64,000 nt of DNA from Devosia sp. Leaf420 (GTDB taxonomy: Bacteria > Pseudomonadota > Alphaproteobacteria > Rhizobiales > Devosiaceae): the NCBI RefSeq assembly GCF_001425445.1, contig NZ_LMQU01000012.1:330278-394277 (forward strand). Reading direction: 5' to 3'. Under the pieces are notes generated by a model. It did not search any database and was not told the origin of the DNA. It saw nothing but the letters and a program-made list of their open reading frames with translations. Below are positions 16,762 through 26,474 of this stretch, piece after piece. Each line of letters opens with the position of its first letter. The stretch's first letter is position 1. Both the position numbers and the translations under genes were made by a program.

Positions 16762-18228
16762 ATGGTGGAGTTCGCAAATGCCATCCGCTTTCTGCTCAAT
16801 GGCGAGGAAATCACCCTCATCGATGTCGCGCCGGACCTGACGCTGCTCGATTGGCTGCGGCTGGAGCGGCGTCTGCGCGGCTCGAAGGAAGGCTGTGCCG
16901 AGGGCGATTGCGGGGCGTGCACTGTGCTGGTCGGTCGGCTGATGAATGATGAGATCATTTATGACTCGGTGACGGCGTGCATCCGCTTTGTCGGAAGTCT
17001 GCATGGGACGCATGTCGTCACCATCGAGCATCTGCGCGGCGAGAATGGCGCGCTGCATCCAGTGCAGCAGGCGATGGTGGATCACCACGGGTCGCAGTGC
17101 GGGTTCTGCACACCGGGTTTTGTGATGAGCCTTTATGGGCTGTGGATGCGGAACCCGAGCCCGACGCGACCAGCGATCGAGAAGGCGCTGCAGGGCAATC
17201 TTTGTCGCTGCACCGGTTATGCGCCGATCATTCGCGCGGGCGAGGCCATGGGCACCTATGGGCAGCCGCAGGGCGATGTGCTTTGGGCCGAACGGATCGC
17301 GGTCAAGGACACGATCAAGGCGCTGAATGATGGGCGGCGCGTCGTCATTGGCGAGGGTGACAAGCAGATCATCATCCCGGCGAGCCTCGACGATTTCGCT
17401 GCCGTTTATGAGGCCAACCCCAATGCGCGGATCGTTGCCGGCTCGACCGATGTCGGGCTGTGGGTGACGAAATTCATGCGCAATATCGGGCCGGTGATCT
17501 TTATCGGTCACCTGCAGGAATTGAAGCGCATCGCCGAGAACGCCAGCGAAGTGCGGTTTTACGCTGGCGTCTCATACTCGGAAGCGCTCCCGGTCATTCA
17601 GGCGAACTTCCCGCAGCTCGGGGAGCTTTGGAACAGGATTGCCGGCGAGCAGATCCGCAATATGGGGACGATTGGCGGCAATATCGCCAATGGTTCGCCG
17701 ATTGGGGATACGCCGCCGCCATTCATTGCGCTGGGAGCAAAGCTCAGTCTGCGTCGCGGCGAGCATCGGCGCGAAATCAAGCTCGAAGATTACTTCATCG
17801 CCTACGGCAAGCAGGATCGGCAGCCGGGCGAGTTCGTCGAAAGCGTAACACTGCCGCTGCTGCCGGCGGGCGAGAAATTTGCGACCTACAAGATTTCCAA
17901 GCGCCGCGAGGAAGATATCTCTGCGCTGTGCGGATCGTTCCGGGTGTTCGTGAATGACGCCGGCGTCGTCGGCATGGCGCGGATTGCCTTTGGCGGCATG
18001 GCGGCGACGCCGAAACGGGCCAAGGCCGTCGAGGCGGCTCTGGTTGGAAAACCGTGGACGATGGAGACTGTGGAGGCGGCTGTTGCTGCTTTCGCCGAGG
18101 ATTATCAGCCAATCAGTGACATGCGCGCTTCGGCGGAGTATCGGTTGCTGACGGCGCAGAACCTCCTGAAGCGGTTCTTCCTCGATGTGTCGGGGCAGGA
18201 TGTGCGGCTCAAGCGTGAGGTGGCGTGA
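16762..18228 (+). CDS. xdhA: Xanthine dehydrogenase, FeS/FAD subunit
   Basis: A 488-residue small subunit. Residues 1-80 hold a plant-type 2Fe-2S cluster (C45, C50, C53 in CAEGDCGAC, with a later Cys in the VTACIRF segment). Residues about 85-160 hold the second 2Fe-2S cluster (CGFCTPG and CRCTGYAP). The FAD-binding domain starts at about 195 (AGSTDVGLWVTK, NMGTIGGNIANGSPIGDTPP) and ends in the CO-dehydrogenase flavoprotein C-terminal domain. It passes electrons from the molybdenum centre in XdhB to NAD+. It overlaps the xdhB start. Confidence 0.97.
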   Translation: MVEFANAIRFLLNGEEITLIDVAPDLTLLDWLRLERRLRGSKEGCAEGDCGACTVLVGRLMNDEIIYDSVTACIRFVGSLHGTHVVTIEHLRGENGALHPVQQAMVDHHGSQCGFCTPGFVMSLYGLWMRNPSPTRPAIEKALQGNLCRCTGYAPIIRAGEAMGTYGQPQGDVLWAERIAVKDTIKALNDGRRVVIGEGDKQIIIPASLDDFAAVYEANPNARIVAGSTDVGLWVTKFMRNIGPVIFIGHLQELKRIAENASEVRFYAGVSYSEALPVIQANFPQLGELWNRIAGEQIRNMGTIGGNIANGSPIGDTPPPFIALGAKLSLRRGEHRREIKLEDYFIAYGKQDRQPGEFVESVTLPLLPAGEKFATYKISKRREEDISALCGSFRVFVNDAGVVGMARIAFGGMAATPKRAKAVEAALVGKPWTMETVEAAVAAFAEDYQPISDMRASAEYRLLTAQNLLKRFFLDVSGQDVRLKREVA

Positions 18229-20558
18229 TGAACAAGCATGCTGCACCGATTAATCTGGCTGTGATGCATACCAATACGCGGCACGATAGCGGGCCGAAGC
18301 ACGTCACGGGTACGGCCGAATATATCGACGACATGATCGAGCCGGTCGGCACGATGCATGCCTATCTGGCGCTCTCGACCAAGCCGCATGCCGAGATCCT
18401 CGGCATGGATTTTTCTGCGGTGCTGAAGGCGCCCGGCGTTATCGGCGTTCTGACCAATGACGATGTGCCGGGTGTGCTCGATATCAGCTCGGCGCATATG
18501 CATGACGAGCCGGTTTTTGCCGATGGTGTCGTGCATTTCTGGGGGCAGCCGGTTTTTGCTGTGGTCGCACAGACGCGTGACCAGGCGCGGCGGGCGACGC
18601 ATCTCGCCCAGATCGACTACAAGGAACTGCCGTTTTTCACCGATGTGCGGTCGGCTCAGGCGGCTGGCGGCAAGCTGGTGACGCCGCCGCTGAAACTCGA
18701 GCGCGGCGATGTGAAGGCAGGTCTCGCCGGCGCGCCGCGCCGGGCCAAGGGTGCGATCACCATTGGCGGGCAGGACCACTTTTATCTCGAGGGGCAGATC
18801 GCCCTGGCGGTGCCGGGGGAGGACGAGGATGTCACGCTCTTTTCTTCGACCCAGCATCCCAGTGAAATTCAGTTAATCGTCGCGCAGGCGCTGGGCATTC
18901 GGCACAACGCGGTGACAGTAAATGTGCGTCGCATGGGCGGTGGCTTTGGCGGCAAGGAAACGCAGGGGAATCTGTTTGCAGTGGTGGCGGCGCTGGCGGC
19001 CAAGACATGGAACCGGGCCTGCAAGATCCGCCCTGACCGTGACGACGACATGAGCGCGACGGGCAAACGGCACGATTTCGTGGTCGATTATGATGTCGGC
19101 TATGACGAGACCGGCAAGATCCACGCGGTGGATGCGGTTTATGGCGCGCGCGCTGGATATTCGTCAGACCTGTCGGGGCCGGTGACAGACCGGGCGCTGT
19201 TCCATTGCGACAATGCTTATTGGTATCCCGCGGTGCGGGCGAGATCTGAGCCGCTTTATACAAATACGGTTTCCAACACGGCTTTCCGTGGCTTTGGTGG
19301 GCCGCAGGGCATGGTGGGCGCCGAGCGCTGGATCGAGGATATTGCCTATGCGCTGGGCAAGGATCCGCTCGATATTCGCAAGGCCAATTTCTACGGCACC
19401 GATACCGACAATGTGACGCCCTACCATCAGATGGTTGAGGACAATATCATCCATCGGATCGTGGATGAGCTTGAGACGTCGTCGGATTATCAAGCGCGGC
19501 GCGCGGCGATTGTTGAGTTCAACAAGACCAGTGCGGTGCTCAAGAAGGGCATTTCGCTAACGCCCGTAAAATTCGGCATCTCCTTCACGGCGACCTGGTA
19601 CAATCAGGCCGGCGCGCTGGTGCATGTCTACAAGGATGGGTCGATCCATTTGAGCCACGGTGGCACCGAGATGGGGCAGGGGCTCTATATCAAGGTGGCG
19701 CAGGTGGTGGCCGATGCGTTCGGGGTGAACCTCGACACGGTCAAGATCATGGCGACTTCGACGGGCAAGGTTCCGAATACGTCGGCGACGGCGGCTTCGT
19801 CGGGGTCAGATCTCAATGGTGCGGCGGCCTATGACGCGTGCCGGCAGATCAAGGAGCGGCTGCTGACGCATGCCGCGAAATTGCATCAGGTGAGCGAAGC
19901 CGAGTGCGAATGGGTGCAGGGTGGCCTTCAGGCCGGCGCGAAATTCGTGCCGTTTGCCGAGTTGGCCATGTCGGGCTTCATGAACCGCGTGCAGCTTTCG
20001 GCAGCGGGCTTTTATCAGACGCCGAAAATTCATTGGGACCGGGCGACCGGTCGCGGGCATCCGTTCTACTATTTTGCTTATGGCGCTTCGGTCAGCGAAG
20101 TGACGATCGATACGCTGACAGGGGAGTACACCGTCGATCGCGTCGATATTTTGCATGATGTTGGTAAGTCGCTGAACCCGGCCATTGATCTTGGTCAGGT
20201 TGAGGGTGCCTTTGTGCAGGGCATGGGCTGGCTGACGACAGAAGAGCTGGTCTGGGATGCCAAGGGGCAGTTACGGACCCATGCGCCGTCGACATACAAG
20301 ATCCCGCTCGCGAGCGATGTACCGCCGGTTTTCAATGTGAAGCTGGCGGAGTGGTCGGTGAACAAGGAGCCGACGATTGGGCGATCGAAGGCTGTCGGTG
20401 AGCCGCCATTCATGTTGGCGATGAGCGTGCCGGAAGCTTTGGGCATGGCGGTGGCGAGCGTGGCGGATTACGCGATCGCGCCGCAGCTCGATATGCCGGT
20501 GACGCCGGAGCGGGTGTTGATGGGTGTCGAGCGAATGAAGCGGGAGGCGCGGGGGTGA
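18228..20558 (+). CDS. xdhB: Xanthine dehydrogenase, molybdopterin subunit
   Basis: A 776-residue molybdenum-containing subunit that hydroxylates hypoxanthine to xanthine and xanthine to urate. Visible motifs are GGQDHFYLEGQ (substrate/Moco loop), MGGGFGGKETQ, the FRGFGGPQGM arginine loop, GTEMGQGLYIK and the C-terminal KAVGEPPFML, where the conserved glutamate acts as base. The domain order matches aldehyde/xanthine oxidase family large chains. Translation probably starts at the ATG at 18228, coupled through TGATG to the xdhA stop; a GTG at 18225 is in frame. XdhC, the Moco insertion factor, follows after a repeat-bearing gap. Confidence 0.97.
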   Translation: MNKHAAPINLAVMHTNTRHDSGPKHVTGTAEYIDDMIEPVGTMHAYLALSTKPHAEILGMDFSAVLKAPGVIGVLTNDDVPGVLDISSAHMHDEPVFADGVVHFWGQPVFAVVAQTRDQARRATHLAQIDYKELPFFTDVRSAQAAGGKLVTPPLKLERGDVKAGLAGAPRRAKGAITIGGQDHFYLEGQIALAVPGEDEDVTLFSSTQHPSEIQLIVAQALGIRHNAVTVNVRRMGGGFGGKETQGNLFAVVAALAAKTWNRACKIRPDRDDDMSATGKRHDFVVDYDVGYDETGKIHAVDAVYGARAGYSSDLSGPVTDRALFHCDNAYWYPAVRARSEPLYTNTVSNTAFRGFGGPQGMVGAERWIEDIAYALGKDPLDIRKANFYGTDTDNVTPYHQMVEDNIIHRIVDELETSSDYQARRAAIVEFNKTSAVLKKGISLTPVKFGISFTATWYNQAGALVHVYKDGSIHLSHGGTEMGQGLYIKVAQVVADAFGVNLDTVKIMATSTGKVPNTSATAASSGSDLNGAAAYDACRQIKERLLTHAAKLHQVSEAECEWVQGGLQAGAKFVPFAELAMSGFMNRVQLSAAGFYQTPKIHWDRATGRGHPFYYFAYGASVSEVTIDTLTGEYTVDRVDILHDVGKSLNPAIDLGQVEGAFVQGMGWLTTEELVWDAKGQLRTHAPSTYKIPLASDVPPVFNVKLAEWSVNKEPTIGRSKAVGEPPFMLAMSVPEALGMAVASVADYAIAPQLDMPVTPERVLMGVERMKREARG

Positions 20559-20589
20559 GCAGGGTGCGTGTGGATTTACCCCCACCTAG

Positions 20590-20610
20590 CCTCCCCCTGG
20601 TAGGGGGAGG
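20590..20610. repeat. Short palindromic repeat unit
   Basis: CCTCCCCC (20590-20597) and GGGGGAGG (20603-20610) with a five-base loop, just after the xdhB stop. This CTCCCC/GGGGAG type of palindrome recurs at 26329-26456 and is a common dispersed intergenic repeat in rhizobia and relatives. It could also weaken read-through between xdhB and xdhC. Confidence 0.6.
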
Positions 20611-20662
20611 GACAGCATCGCGCTTTTGTAAGTGGCGTTCCACGACATCAAAACTATCTCGG

Positions 20663-20728
20663 CGTCATTCCCGCGAAAGCGGGAATCCCATGTGCCGCGA
20701 CGAGATTCCCGCTTTTGTGGGAATGACG
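20663..20728. repeat. REP-like inverted repeat between xdhB and xdhC
   Basis: A 66-base element bounded by CGTCATTCCC (20663-20672) and its exact complement GGGAATGACG (20719-20728). Each half also contains a smaller CCCGC...GCGGG-type stem. The GTCATTCCCGC core is widespread as an intergenic repeat in proteobacteria. It interrupts the operon without removing any gene. Confidence 0.75.
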
Positions 20729-20754
20729 CGGTGGGAAATTGAGGGTGCTTGGGT

Positions 20755-21612
20755 ATGACCTCCACCGCCCTCGAAGCCTTCCTCGCTGCCAACCCCGACA
20801 TCATCGCTTGCGAATTGACCTCTGTGCGCGGGTCCTCGCCGCGCGAACAGGGAACGTTCATGCTGGTCGCGCTTGGGGCGATCTTTGGGACCATCGGTGG
20901 TGGGGCGCTCGAATATATGGTTATCGACCATGCACGGCGATTGATCGCCGAAGGGCGGACCGCGGAGGCGATGGATGTGCCGCTTGGGCCGGAGATTGGC
21001 CAGTGTTGCGGCGGGCGGGTCATGGTGTCTCTCCGCTTCGCGGATGCTGCGATCCGCCGGGAGGTCATGGCGCGGACGATGGCCGAGGATGCGCTGACGC
21101 CAGAGGTTTACGTTTTCGGGGCGGGCCATGTTGGACGGGTGCTGGCGCAGATCCTTGCACTGCTGCCGGTCCGCATGGAGGTGATCGATACGCGACAGGA
21201 TGAGCTTGATCTCTTGGCGCCCGGGATCGCGCATCGGCGTGTGGCGATGCCCGAGGCCGTGGTCCGCGCCGCGCCGCGCGGCAGCGCTTTTGTGATCATG
21301 ACCCATGACCATGCGCTCGATTTCTTGATCGCCAATGAGGCGCTCAACCGGCTCGACAGCCCCTATGTCGGCATGGTTGGCTCGAAAACGAAGCGCGCAA
21401 AATTCGCGAGCTGGTTTCTCGAGCAAGGGGGCGACAGGGTCGCTTTGGATCGGTTGGTGTTACCCATAGGCGCACAAGGGCTTGGGGATAAACGGCCATC
21501 CGCCATTGCGGCACTAGCGGCGGCCGAAATTATGGTCCAAATTGGGCAACGGGAAGCTTTGGACGGGCAGGTGCCTATCCCCGAAAAACGGGGGGTGGTG
21601 AGTGGACTTTGA
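20755..21612 (+). CDS. xdhC: Xanthine dehydrogenase accessory protein XdhC
   Basis: A 285-residue chaperone that binds the molybdenum cofactor, protects its sulfurated form and inserts it into XdhB. The N-terminal XdhC_CoxI domain shows ELTSVRGSSPREQGT and GTIGGGALEY; a CCGG segment (GQCCGGRV) contains the conserved cysteine. The C-terminal Rossmann domain begins VFGAGHVGRVLAQ. The start at ATG 20755 is preferred over the TTG at 20749. It overlaps a possible GTG start of the importer ATPase gene by about 10 bases, tying import and xanthine oxidation into one transcript. Confidence 0.95.
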   Translation: MTSTALEAFLAANPDIIACELTSVRGSSPREQGTFMLVALGAIFGTIGGGALEYMVIDHARRLIAEGRTAEAMDVPLGPEIGQCCGGRVMVSLRFADAAIRREVMARTMAEDALTPEVYVFGAGHVGRVLAQILALLPVRMEVIDTRQDELDLLAPGIAHRRVAMPEAVVRAAPRGSAFVIMTHDHALDFLIANEALNRLDSPYVGMVGSKTKRAKFASWFLEQGGDRVALDRLVLPIGAQGLGDKRPSAIAALAAAEIMVQIGQREALDGQVPIPEKRGVVSGL

Positions 21613-23146
21613 CATGCCCAATCGGCTCGAACTGACCGGCATTACCAAGCAGTTTCCCGGCGTTTTGGCCAATGATCAGGTGTCGTTCGCGGTCAAGCCC
21701 GGCGAAATCCACGCGCTCCTCGGCGAAAACGGCGCCGGCAAATCCACCCTCGTCAAGATGATCTATGGCATCATGCAGCCCGACGCCGGCGAAATCCGCT
21801 GGAATGGCGAGCCTGTTGTGGTGCCGAATCCCAAGGCTGCGCGAAAGCTTGGCATCGGCATGGTGTTTCAGCATTTCTCGCTGTTCGAAGCGCTGACGGT
21901 GCTGGAGAACATCGCACTCGGCATGGATGCCAAAATTCCCTCGCGCGAGCTTGAGGGCCGTATCCGCGAGGTGATGCAAACCTATGGGCTGGTGCTCGAT
22001 CCGCACCGGACCGTCGCGACGCTTTCGGTCGGGGAACGCCAGCGCATCGAAATCGTCCGGTCGCTGCTGCTCAACCCGCAATTGCTGATCATGGACGAGC
22101 CGACGTCGGTGCTGACGCCGCAGGAGGTGGAGCAGCTTTTCACCGTGCTGCGAAAACTCGCTGCCGAGGGATGTTCGATTCTCTACATTTCGCACAAGCT
22201 GCATGAAATCAAAGCCTTGTGCGATACAGCGACCATCCTGCGCGGCGGCAAGCTCGTTGATACTTGCGATCCAAAGCAAGAAACCAGCCGCTCGATGGCC
22301 GAGAAGATGATCGGCAGCGGGTTGAAGGATATCGTCAAGGCTGAGGGCAGGGCGTTTGGTCAGCCCAAGCTCGTCATCAATCGTTTACGCACCAATAAGG
22401 CGGGTCATTTCGACGTGCCAGTGGACAATGTCAGCTTCACCGTTCGCGCCGGCGAGATCCTCGGCATCGCCGGTGTGGCAGGCAATGGGCAGAATGCGCT
22501 CCTCGATGCGCTTTCGGGCGAGATCATCGGCGACGATCGCGAGGCCATCACCATCGATGGTTTTGGCATCGGGATGATGAACACGACGGAGCGCCGCAAG
22601 CGCGGGCTTTGCGCGGTGCCCGAAGAGCGCAATGGTCATGCGGCGGTGGGTGATTTTTCGCTGGCGGACAATTCGGTGCTGACGGCGCGCGACCGGCTCG
22701 GCATGGTCGTCATGGGCCTGATCAATTCGGGCGCGGCCAAGACCTATACGGGTAAGGTCATTGCCGATTTTGCCGTCAAGGCGCTGGGTCCGAGTTCGAC
22801 GGCGGGATCGCTGTCTGGCGGGAACTTGCAAAAGTACATTATGGGCCGTGAAATTCTGCAGAAGCCTTCGGTACTGGTGGTGAGTCAGCCGACCTGGGGC
22901 GTCGATGCAGGGGCGGCGGCGGCAATCCATCAGGCACTGGTCGATCTGGCGTCTGCTGGTTCGGCGATCGTGGTGATCAGCCAGGATCTCGATGAATTGC
23001 GGGCGCTCTGCGATACGCTGGCGGTGATCAATATGGGACATCTGAGCGCCGCCAAGCCGGTCAAGGATTTCAGCATCGAAGAAATCGGTCTCCTAATGGG
23101 TGGCGTCCACGGAGCCTCGGAGGCCGATCATGCAATTCCGGCTTGA
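21602..23146 (+). CDS. ABC importer ATPase with two nucleotide-binding domains (purine/nucleoside type)
   Basis: About 510-514 residues in the RbsA/YufO arrangement of two fused ATPase domains. Domain 1 is canonical: GENGAGKSTL, LSVGERQRIEI, LIMDEPTSVLTP. Domain 2 is degenerate in the usual way for this class: GVAGNGQNAL replaces the Walker A, LSGGNLQKYIMGRE is the signature, and SQPTWGVD replaces the Walker B DEPT. It powers the import of the substrate captured by the BMP protein encoded downstream. The start is either GTG 21602 or ATG 21614. It is followed by an overlapping permease gene, and the gene context (xdh upstream, puuD and guaD downstream) points to purine bases or nucleosides as cargo. 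Confidence 0.93.
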   Translation: MDFDMPNRLELTGITKQFPGVLANDQVSFAVKPGEIHALLGENGAGKSTLVKMIYGIMQPDAGEIRWNGEPVVVPNPKAARKLGIGMVFQHFSLFEALTVLENIALGMDAKIPSRELEGRIREVMQTYGLVLDPHRTVATLSVGERQRIEIVRSLLLNPQLLIMDEPTSVLTPQEVEQLFTVLRKLAAEGCSILYISHKLHEIKALCDTATILRGGKLVDTCDPKQETSRSMAEKMIGSGLKDIVKAEGRAFGQPKLVINRLRTNKAGHFDVPVDNVSFTVRAGEILGIAGVAGNGQNALLDALSGEIIGDDREAITIDGFGIGMMNTTERRKRGLCAVPEERNGHAAVGDFSLADNSVLTARDRLGMVVMGLINSGAAKTYTGKVIADFAVKALGPSSTAGSLSGGNLQKYIMGREILQKPSVLVVSQPTWGVDAGAAAAIHQALVDLASAGSAIVVISQDLDELRALCDTLAVINMGHLSAAKPVKDFSIEEIGLLMGGVHGASEADHAIPA

Positions 23147-24212
23147 GAAGCGTCGCGAGCCGTCCAAGGCTATGATCTACATCACGCCGGTGGTCGCCGT
23201 GGTCCTGACCATGATCGTCGGCGCGGTGATCTTTTCGCTGATCGGCTATGATGGCATTGGCGCGGTGCGCGAGATTTTCCTGACGCCACTGACCAATAGC
23301 TACAAGTGGCAGGATCTGGGGATCAAGGCGGCGCCGCTGATCATCATCGGCGTGGGTCTTTCCATCGCTTATCGGGCGAATGTCTGGAATATCGGGGCCG
23401 AAGGGCAGTATGTCATCGGGGGGCTTGCGGGCACGGGCATAGCGCTCCTGACCTATGGCATGACGGGCTGGTGGATCCTGCCGCTGATGGTGCTGGCTGG
23501 GATGCTGGGGGGCATGGCTTATGCGGCTATCCCGGCGCTGCTGCGCACACGGCTCAACGTCAATGAGATCCTGACGAGCCTGATGCTGACCTATGCTTCT
23601 GTTCAGCTGATCTACTATCTCATCCGCGCGCCCTGGAAGGACCCCATGGGCATGGGCTTTCCGCAGACGCGGCTGTTTTCGGAAGCGGCGCGCCTGCCGA
23701 CGATCATTCCGGGGACAATTGTGCATCTTGGCGTACCGATTGCAGTTCTCGTTGGGATCGTCGCCTGGTTCATCATGACTCGGTCGGTGTTTGGCTACCG
23801 GATGCGCGTCGTTGGGGCCGCGCCTCATGCTGCACGCTATGGCGGGTTTTCCGAGAACAAAACCATTTGGCTCGCCATGCTGGTGAGTGGTGGCTTGGCC
23901 GGTCTCGCGGGTGTTCTGGAAGTCGCTGGTCCCTTCCAGCGCATGGTGCCCGGCTTTCCGACCAATTACGGATTTACCGCCATCATCGTCGCGTTTCTGG
24001 GGCGGCTCAATCCGCTGGGTGTGATCGTTGCGGGCATTGTTCTCGCCATCACATTCGTGGGTGGTGAAGTCGCCCAGACCACCATTGGCCTGCCCAATGC
24101 GGCGACCGGGATTTTCCAGGCGATGATGCTGTTCTTCCTTTTGGCTGGCGATATTCTGATCAAGTACCGGTTGCGCCGCGTGTTGCCGCAACCATCGGTG
24201 GGAGCGGCATAA
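23130..24212 (+). CDS. ABC importer permease 1 (BMP-dependent nucleoside/purine type)
   Basis: A 360-residue inner-membrane permease of the branched-chain/sugar (BPD_transp_2) family. About ten membrane segments can be read; the signature NIGAEGQYVIGG (about residue 88) and the LNVNEILTSLMLTY coupling region are conserved in nucleoside importers of the YufP/NupB type. The ATG at 23130 lies inside the end of the ATPase gene and is preceded by CGGAGG, which supports translational coupling. Its stop overlaps the second permease by one base (TAATG). It forms a heterodimer with the next gene product. Confidence 0.93.
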   Translation: MQFRLEKRREPSKAMIYITPVVAVVLTMIVGAVIFSLIGYDGIGAVREIFLTPLTNSYKWQDLGIKAAPLIIIGVGLSIAYRANVWNIGAEGQYVIGGLAGTGIALLTYGMTGWWILPLMVLAGMLGGMAYAAIPALLRTRLNVNEILTSLMLTYASVQLIYYLIRAPWKDPMGMGFPQTRLFSEAARLPTIIPGTIVHLGVPIAVLVGIVAWFIMTRSVFGYRMRVVGAAPHAARYGGFSENKTIWLAMLVSGGLAGLAGVLEVAGPFQRMVPGFPTNYGFTAIIVAFLGRLNPLGVIVAGIVLAITFVGGEVAQTTIGLPNAATGIFQAMMLFFLLAGDILIKYRLRRVLPQPSVGAA

Positions 24213-25135
24213 TGGAACTGGCGCTCGCAATTCTGATCACGGTCGTTGGTGCATCAACCCCTATTCTGATCGCGGCCTTGGGCGAATTGGTTGTCGAGAA
24301 GGCAGGGGTGCTCAATCTGGGCGTCGAAGGCATGATGCTGATCGGCGCGATCGCCGGCTTCGTCGTGCAGTTCCACACCGGTAATCCATACCTGGCGCTG
24401 CTCTGCGGCGCCGCGGCCGGGACAGCGGCATCACTGATCTTTGGTTTTTTGACGCTGTCGCTCTCAGCCAATCAGACGGCAACGGGTCTGGCGCTGACGA
24501 TTTTCGGGACTGGCTTTTCGGCGCTTGCCGGATCGTCCTATTCGGCGCGGCCAGTGACGCTGATGCAGCCGCTCTTTCCTGCCGAATTCTACGGCAATCC
24601 AATCGGGCGGGTTATCTTCGGCTACTCGTTCCCTGTCTACTTCTCCTTCGTGATGGTCGTTGCCATCTGGTATTTCCTCCACAAAACGCGCGCGGGCCTG
24701 ATCCTGCGGGCCGTTGGTGAGAATGACCAATCGGCGCATTCGATCGGCTATTCGGTGATCGGTGTGCGTTATCTCGCCGTCATGTTTGGTGGAGCCATGG
24801 CCGGTATCGCGGGAGCCTGTTTCCCGCTGCTGCTCACCCCGCAATGGGCGGAGCGGATGACGGCGGGTCGCGGCTGGATCGCCGTGGCGCTCGTGGTGTT
24901 CGCCTCGTGGAAGCCATTCCGCCTTTTGGGCGGCGCCTATCTCTTCGGGCTCGTCATGACTACCGAGCTCTATGCCAAGGCTGGTGGCGGACCGCTGAGC
25001 GCTGTGCCGTCCGAGCTCTGGGCCGCTCTTCCCTATATCGCAACCGTCGTCGTGCTGGTGCTGATTTCGCTCCGCCGCGATGCGTCTACCAATGCACCGG
25101 CTTGCCTCGGCAAGCCGTTCTTGCCCGCCAATTGA
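24212..25135 (+). CDS. ABC importer permease 2 (BMP-dependent nucleoside/purine type)
   Basis: A 307-residue permease, partner of the preceding one. Signature NLGVEGMMLIGA (about residue 31) replaces the NIGAEGQ of permease 1, as in other YufQ/NupC pairs. A hydrophobic profile with about eight to nine segments is seen, and a cytoplasmic loop near RAVGENDQSAHSIG marks the ATPase contact. Translation begins in the TAATG overlap with permease 1. The C-terminal tail after LRRDAST is short and non-conserved. Confidence 0.93.
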   Translation: MELALAILITVVGASTPILIAALGELVVEKAGVLNLGVEGMMLIGAIAGFVVQFHTGNPYLALLCGAAAGTAASLIFGFLTLSLSANQTATGLALTIFGTGFSALAGSSYSARPVTLMQPLFPAEFYGNPIGRVIFGYSFPVYFSFVMVVAIWYFLHKTRAGLILRAVGENDQSAHSIGYSVIGVRYLAVMFGGAMAGIAGACFPLLLTPQWAERMTAGRGWIAVALVVFASWKPFRLLGGAYLFGLVMTTELYAKAGGGPLSAVPSELWAALPYIATVVVLVLISLRRDASTNAPACLGKPFLPAN

Positions 25136-25190
25136 GATGACATTGGAACGATCATCTCGATCAAGGAACGTCAGTCAGGAGAAACATCAG

Positions 25191-26276
25191 ATGACACTTT
25201 CGCGTCGTACATTCGTCAAAGTCGGCGGCGCCGCCTTGGCCCTGCCGCTCTTGGGCTCGCGCGCTTTCGCGCAGCTCGAAAAGGTCAAGATCGGCTTCAT
25301 CTATGTCGGTTCGATCAACGACAATGGCTACAACTATGCCCACAACCAGGGCCGCATCTACGTCGAAGAACAGCTCGGCGATAAGGTCGAGACCGTGTTC
25401 GTCGAAAACGTGCCAGAAGGCCCGGACTGCGAACGCGTCCTCCGCGAACTGGCCCAGCAGGGCTGCCAGCTGATCTTCGCAACGAGCTTCGGCTTCGGTG
25501 ACTCGGTGGTCAAGGTTGCCGCGCAGTTCCCGGATATCGCTTTCGAGCACGCCACCGGCTACATGAACGGCCCGAATATCGGCCTCTACAATGCGCGCTT
25601 CTATGAAGGTCGTGCGGTTTGCGGCACGATCGCTGGCCACATGTCGAAGACCGGCAAGGCCGGGTACATCGGCTCCTTCCCGATCCCGGAAGTGGTGATG
25701 GGCATCAACGCACTGGCGCTGAGCGGCCGTCGCATCAACCCAGAATTCACCGTCAAGCCCGTCTATATCTCGACGTGGAACGACCCGGCCAAGGAAGCTG
25801 ACGCGGCCCGCGCCATGATCGATCAGGGCATCGATATCGTTGCCCAGCACACCGACGGCCCAGCGGCCCTCCAGGTTGCTGCCGAGCGCGGGATCGTTGG
25901 TGGCTTCGGCCAGGGTGCCGACATGTCGGCCTTTGCGCCCGACACCCAGCTCACTGCGATCATCGACCATTGGGGCCCGCATTACCTCGCATCCGCCGAA
26001 GCCGTTCTGGCTGGGACGTGGACGCCGGGCAACACTTGGGAAGGTCTCAAGGAAGACGTCGTGCAAATGGGGCCATATGGCGCCAAGGTGCCGGAAGACG
26101 TTCGCGCTGCCGCTGACCAAGTCAAGAATGGCCAGATCGATGGCTCCTTCCATATCTTCACTGGCCCGATCAAGGACAATACCGGCACCGAGCGCGTTGC
26201 CGCTGGCGTCGTCATGACCGATGCCGAGCTGCTGAGCATGGATTGGTATGTCGAAGGCGTCGAACAGCCGGCGTAA
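25191..26276 (+). CDS. BMP-family substrate-binding protein with Tat-like signal
   Basis: A 361-residue periplasmic binding protein of the basic-membrane-protein (PnrA/Med) family, which binds purine nucleosides or bases. The signal MTLSRRTFVKVGGAALALPLLGSRAFA has a twin-arginine pattern, so export is probably by the Tat route. The mature start is about residue 28, followed by KVKIGFIYVGSINDNGYNYAHNQGR, typical of the family. AGGAGAAA lies about 11 bases before the ATG; an upstream in-frame extension overlaps permease 2 and lacks support. It completes the importer (ATPase, two permeases, binding protein) and ends at a strong terminator. Confidence 0.93.
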   Translation: MTLSRRTFVKVGGAALALPLLGSRAFAQLEKVKIGFIYVGSINDNGYNYAHNQGRIYVEEQLGDKVETVFVENVPEGPDCERVLRELAQQGCQLIFATSFGFGDSVVKVAAQFPDIAFEHATGYMNGPNIGLYNARFYEGRAVCGTIAGHMSKTGKAGYIGSFPIPEVVMGINALALSGRRINPEFTVKPVYISTWNDPAKEADAARAMIDQGIDIVAQHTDGPAALQVAAERGIVGGFGQGADMSAFAPDTQLTAIIDHWGPHYLASAEAVLAGTWTPGNTWEGLKEDVVQMGPYGAKVPEDVRAAADQVKNGQIDGSFHIFTGPIKDNTGTERVAAGVVMTDAELLSMDWYVEGVEQPA

Positions 26277-26303
26277 GCTAGCTGGTTTGACCGAGTGTTG
26301 AGG

Positions 26304-26330
26304 GGCGGGCCTGCGCCCGCCTCTTTTCTT
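26304..26330 (+). terminator. Rho-independent terminator after the importer operon
   Basis: GGCGGGC (26304-26310), loop CTGC, GCCCGCC (26315-26321), then TCTTTTCTT. It closes the long uraH-to-importer transcript, so puuD and guaD need their own promoter in the following 145 bases or read-through. Confidence 0.8.
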
Positions 26331-26456
26331 CTCCCCATCGGGGAGAAGGTGTCGCGTAGCGACGGATGAGGGGGTGCTGACCGCATGCGCAGATATTGCG
26401 ACAGCCCCCCTCACCGACTCGGCTTTGCCGAGCCACCTCTCCCCGATGGGGAGAGG
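26329..26456. repeat. Large nested palindromic intergenic repeat
   Basis: A 128-base element with outer hairpins TTCTCCCC/GGGGAGAA (26329-26347) and CCTCTCCCC/GGGGAGAGG (26436-26456). They are complementary to each other, as are TGAGGGGG (26367-26374) and CCCCCTCA (26406-26413). A small CTCGGC/GCCGAG hairpin lies inside. The pattern (CTCCCC...GATGAGGGGG...) is a dispersed repeat type of rhizobia-like genomes. Confidence 0.8.
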
Positions 26457-26474
26457 AACAAGAAGAGGGACAGC